Positions 61,234-64,000 of a stretch of 64,000 bases of DNA are shown piece by piece. Position 1 is the stretch's first letter. Every line of letters starts with the position of its first letter. A program made the position numbers and the translations under genes. Below the pieces are notes generated by a model. That model was not told where the DNA came from. It saw nothing but the letters and a program-made list of their open reading frames with translations, and made no database searches. The DNA is from Ardenticatenales bacterium (GTDB taxonomy: Bacteria > Chloroflexota > Anaerolineae > Promineifilales > Promineifilaceae), in assembly GCA_020634515.1 (NCBI GenBank), contig JACKBL010000001.1, forward strand, positions 868,001 to 932,000, given 5' to 3'.

Positions 61234-62042
61234 ACTTGCTCGTTTTCCTTCGTTGTTTGTTGTGGGGAGGATGGCGGGGGTTGGAAAAGGTGTACCAGGG
61301 CGGCTGCCAGTCCGTCGATGGTGTATTCTTCGGGGATGGCGTGAACGGGCAGCCCGAAACGGTCTGCTTCGGCGGCGGTGGTGGGGCCAATGCAGGCGAT
61401 ACGTGTCTGGTGGAGGCGTTGCCGGACATCGTCAAGGTGGGCGTCGTCCAGGATTTTGAGGAAGTTGCGCACGCTGGAGGGGCTGGTGAAGGTGATGGCG
61501 TCAATAGGGTGTTGGAGGTGGGCGAGAATGCCGGCATCCACCGCCGCCGGCACTGTGTCATAAAGCGGAATATCGTCCACCACCGCCCCCCGCGCTGCCA
61601 GTTGTGTCACGATTTGGGGGCGACCAATACGGGCGCGCGGCAGCAGCACCCGCTGCCCGCGCAAGTCGCCTAGACCCGTCGCCAACGCCTCTCCCGTAAA
61701 CACCTCCGGCACAAAATCAGGCGTGACGCCCTGCTCCGCCAGCCTGCGCGTCGTGGCGGAGCCAATTGCCGCCACGGGGGGCAGCGCCACCGACTCCGGT
61801 TGGGCGGCGACGACCGCGAAGAAGAACTCTACCGCGTTGACGCTGGTGAAGATGAGCCAGCGATACGTGTCGATTTGCCGCAGCGTCGCTATGAGTGGTT
61901 CCGTCGGCATGGGCACAAAATCAATCGTGGGAATCGCTATCGGTTCCGCGCCCAACGCTGATAAATGCCGGCACAGCGAGGCAGCTTGCGCCACGCTGCG
62001 CGTCACCACAATGCGTCGCCCTTGCAACGCTCTAGCCGACAT
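61230..62042 (-). CDS. hemD: Uroporphyrinogen-III synthase
   Basis: 270 residues from the ATG at 62042 (MSARALQGRRIVVTRS), which overlaps the end of hemC by 11 bp; a longer reading frame upstream is out of keeping with the family length. HemD closes hydroxymethylbilane with inversion of ring D. The family is poorly conserved, but VTRSVAQAASLCRHLSALGA, IFTSVNAVEFFF, AAIGSATTRRLAEQGV, ITFTSPSSVRNFLKIL and ACIGPTTAAEADRFGLP give the two-domain pattern. It ends coupled to hemB. Confidence 0.93.
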   Translation of the reverse strand: MSARALQGRRIVVTRSVAQAASLCRHLSALGAEPIAIPTIDFVPMPTEPLIATLRQIDTYRWLIFTSVNAVEFFFAVVAAQPESVALPPVAAIGSATTRRLAEQGVTPDFVPEVFTGEALATGLGDLRGQRVLLPRARIGRPQIVTQLAARGAVVDDIPLYDTVPAAVDAGILAHLQHPIDAITFTSPSSVRNFLKILDDAHLDDVRQRLHQTRIACIGPTTAAEADRFGLPVHAIPEEYTIDGLAAALVHLFQPPPSSPQQTTKENEQV

Positions 62043-62958
62043 TCGCCAGAATCTCCTTCGCCCCCGCCGCCAGGGCTTGCCGCGCCAAAACCTGCCCCAG
62101 CACCGCGGCCTCTTCCCCCTGCGCCGCCACCCGGATGATACGTCCGCCATCCACCGCGCCCACCATGCCCCGCAAATGGATTCGACCATTCATGATTGTG
62201 GCGTAGGCGGCCACCGGAGCCGCGCAACCGCCGCCCAATGCCGCCAGGAAGGCGCGCTCCGCCGTCACCGCCGCGAAAGCGTCCGGTTCGTGGATGGCCG
62301 CCAGTCGCCATCGCGTGGCTTGATCATCGGCGCGGCATTGCACGGCCAGCGCCCCCTGGCCGGGGGCCGGCAGCATCACGTTCAGAGGCAGCAGTTGGCT
62401 GATGGCCTGCTCCAATCCTAATCGGGCCAGCCCGGCGGCGGCGAGGACAACGGCGTCGTACTCGCCGGTATGCGCTTTGCGTATGCGCGTGTCCACGTTG
62501 CCGCGAATAGAGCGAATCTCCAGATCGGGGCGGACGGCCAGTAGCTGCGCCTGACGGCGGATGCTGCTTGTGCCGACGACTGCGCCTTGTGGCAGTGTTT
62601 CCAGGGTCCAACCGGCGGCGGAGACGAGGGCATCCTGGACGGCGGCGCGTTGGGGGATGGCGCCGATGATCAGGCCGGGGGGATTGTCTACGGGCAGATC
62701 TTTCAAGGAATGAACCGCCAGGTCAATCTGGCCGTCGAGCAGGGCTTGCTCCAGCTCCGCCGTGAACAGACCTTTGCCGCCAATCTGGGGCAGGGGCGTG
62801 TGTAACGTTTTGTCGCCGCGCGTGATGAAGGGTTGATGCCGGCATTTCAAGTCAGGCCAGGTTGTCTGTAATCGTTCCGCCACGTAGTTGGTTTGCCATA
62901 GCGCCAACTGCGACGTGCGGGTTCCGATGGTAAGCGTCATGGTAAGCGTCATGTTCAT
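62032..62958 (-). CDS. hemC: Hydroxymethylbilane synthase (porphobilinogen deaminase)
   Basis: 308 residues from the ATG at 62958, which overlaps the hemA stop (ATGA). It polymerises four porphobilinogens on a dipyrromethane cofactor. Motifs: IGTRTSQLALWQTNYVAERL, GGKGLFTAELEQALL, DLAVHSLKDLPVD, GTSSIRRQAQLLAVRPDLE and LAALGGGCAAPVAAYA with the cofactor-binding Cys. The first codons are a tandem 12-bp repeat (ATGACGCTTACC twice), so there are three in-frame ATGs at the start. Confidence 0.97.
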   Translation of the reverse strand: MNMTLTMTLTIGTRTSQLALWQTNYVAERLQTTWPDLKCRHQPFITRGDKTLHTPLPQIGGKGLFTAELEQALLDGQIDLAVHSLKDLPVDNPPGLIIGAIPQRAAVQDALVSAAGWTLETLPQGAVVGTSSIRRQAQLLAVRPDLEIRSIRGNVDTRIRKAHTGEYDAVVLAAAGLARLGLEQAISQLLPLNVMLPAPGQGALAVQCRADDQATRWRLAAIHEPDAFAAVTAERAFLAALGGGCAAPVAAYATIMNGRIHLRGMVGAVDGGRIIRVAAQGEEAAVLGQVLARQALAAGAKEILANVG

Positions 62959-64000
62959 TCGATGTGTGGCACGGCCAGCCCGAAAAGCTCGCGCACTGTG
63001 GCGGCATAATCGTCGGCCTGCCCATTGGCCGCGCACTGCTTCAGCCGAATGGTCGGCTCGTGCAGGATTTTGTTGACCAGCGCGCGGGAAAGATGCTGAA
63101 TCTGGGACAATGTATGCGGGTCTACCTCTCGCAAGTGGCGCAGGGTGCGCGAGAGTTCCTGCTGGCGAATGGCTTCCGCTTTTTGTCGCAGGTCGCTAAT
63201 CACGGGGCGAATCGCCAGTTGGTGCCACGCTGCTTCCAGGATCGCCAGTTCCTGGTCGATAATTGCTTCCACCAGGGGGATTTCGCGGCCGCGGGCGGCC
63301 AGGGCGGTGTCCAGGTTGGCGCGCAGCGCGTCCAGGTCGTACAGGTGGATGCCGGGGAGATCCGCCGTGGCGGGGTCAATGTCGCGGGGGATGGCCAGGT
63401 CAATCAGGACGCGCGGGCGGGAGGGCAGTTGCCGCGCGATGGCCGCGAGGTGGTCGCGGTGGATAATGAAGTGGGGGGCGGCCGTGGCGCTGATGACGAT
63501 GTCTGCTTGTGCCAGCGCCCGCGGCAGTTCGTGCAAGGCGAAAGCGGTGCAGCCGGTGGCCTGGGCGATGCTCCGCGCGCGCTGGTGGTTGCGGTTGAGC
63601 AGGCTGATCCGTTGGATGCCGCGCGCTTGCAAGGCTTTTAGCGTGAGTTTGCCCATTTCGCCGAGGCCGATGATGAGGAAGCTGCGCCGGGCCATGTCGG
63701 GGAGTTTTTCCTGGGCCAGGGCGATGGCGATGGAGCTGATGCTGGCGGGGTTGTTACTGATGGCGGTTTCGTTGCGGCTGCGCTTGCCGGCATAAATCGC
63801 CGCGCGAAACATCTGGTCCAACACCGGCCCCAGCGCGCCCCGGTCCACTGCCGCCTGATAAGCATCCGTGACCTGCCCTAAAATCTGCGGTTCGCCCAGA
63901 ACCAATGAATCCAATCCGGCAGCCACGCGGCACAGGTGATTTGCCACCGCCATCCCTTCATGCACATAGAGGTGAGGCCTCAGCGCGGCCACGTCGATCC
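62955..64000 (-). CDS. hemA: Glutamyl-tRNA reductase (5' end beyond window)
   Basis: 348 codons are present; the frame is open to the right edge, so the N-terminal catalytic part with the active-site Cys is outside. HemA reduces Glu-tRNA to glutamate-1-semialdehyde. Visible: HLCRVAAGLDSLVLGEPQIL (end of catalytic domain), the NADPH-binding block FLIIGLGEMGKLTLKALQA, ADIVISATAAPH and VLIDLAIPRDIDP, then the helical dimerisation domain. It is the first visible gene of the operon. The stop overlaps the hemC start. Confidence 0.95.
   Translation of the reverse strand, partial: IDVAALRPHLYVHEGMAVANHLCRVAAGLDSLVLGEPQILGQVTDAYQAAVDRGALGPVLDQMFRAAIYAGKRSRNETAISNNPASISSIAIALAQEKLPDMARRSFLIIGLGEMGKLTLKALQARGIQRISLLNRNHQRARSIAQATGCTAFALHELPRALAQADIVISATAAPHFIIHRDHLAAIARQLPSRPRVLIDLAIPRDIDPATADLPGIHLYDLDALRANLDTALAARGREIPLVEAIIDQELAILEAAWHQLAIRPVISDLRQKAEAIRQQELSRTLRHLREVDPHTLSQIQHLSRALVNKILHEPTIRLKQCAANGQADDYAATVRELFGLAVPHIE

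Overview
The window looks like a piece of chromosome from a GC-rich (roughly 60% by eye), respiring member of the Chloroflexota (Anaerolineae, Caldilineae or Ardenticatenia type). This placement is inferred from gene content: several polytopic GT-C-like membrane proteins, proline/threonine-rich secreted proteins, a Rieske/cytochrome b/dihaem cytochrome c operon, and an eight-gene haem operon of the coproporphyrin-dependent type. No rRNA or other taxonomic marker is present to prove it. I see no phage, complete insertion sequence, CRISPR array or rRNA. There is one tRNA (Val, anticodon TAC).

Layout. 1-6.4 kb (minus): the start of a secreted LecA-like protein, a relic of a paralogous gene end, a 101-bp tandem array, and three polytopic glycosyltransferase-like membrane proteins. 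6.7-11.4 kb: a tail-anchored protein of unknown role, an ATP-grasp ligase, an MFS transporter and a DnaQ-type exonuclease fused to a WYL-like domain. 11.6-18.5 kb (plus): the transcription/translation operon nusA-ylxR-infB-rbfA-nrnA-truB, with a clear promoter and a leader hairpin but no rimP. 18.7-25.4 kb: deoxynucleoside kinase, haem A synthase, DUF72 protein, PP2C phosphatase, RNase J, a family 2 glycosyltransferase and tRNA-Val. 25.8-29.7 kb: the cytochrome bc operon, closed by an 18-bp-stem terminator. 29.9-36 kb: zinc-ribbon proteins, a channel-like protein, a CorC/HlyC protein and a BaiN-like flavoprotein. 36.5-45.2 kb: F420/NADP-type oxidoreductase, zwf and gnd, an ABC-F protein, an MFS transporter and homoserine dehydrogenase. 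45.3-55.9 kb: secreted proteins, a small promoter-sORF-terminator unit, MtaB, an arylsulfotransferase-like protein, penicillin amidase and BirA. 56-64 kb (minus): hemA(partial)-hemC-hemD-hemB-hemQ-hemE-hemH-hemL, tightly packed with several ATGA-type overlaps. The haem made here could feed the bc complex, and haem A synthase links it to an oxidase that lies outside the window.

Beyond the genes, the most striking signal is the palindrome TGCCGGCA, which I count about 80 times (about 2 expected). At most copies the strand composition flips: the 5' side is G-rich and the 3' side C-rich. The motif is its own complement, so the pattern is the same on both strands. A second candidate novelty is a roughly 190-nt transcription unit at 46.3-46.5 kb. 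It has a near-consensus promoter, an 18-codon ORF whose Shine-Dalgarno is complementary to a downstream loop, and a strong terminator. Three families of short dispersed hairpin elements (called A, B and C here) fill many intergenic gaps; two B copies supply or overlap the stop codon of the neighbouring gene. Promoters of the form TTGnCn-N17-TAnnAT recur, and two genes (haem A synthase, PP2C) appear to start at or next to the predicted transcription start. Starts were chosen by eye from Shine-Dalgarno spacing and family length; no database search was possible.
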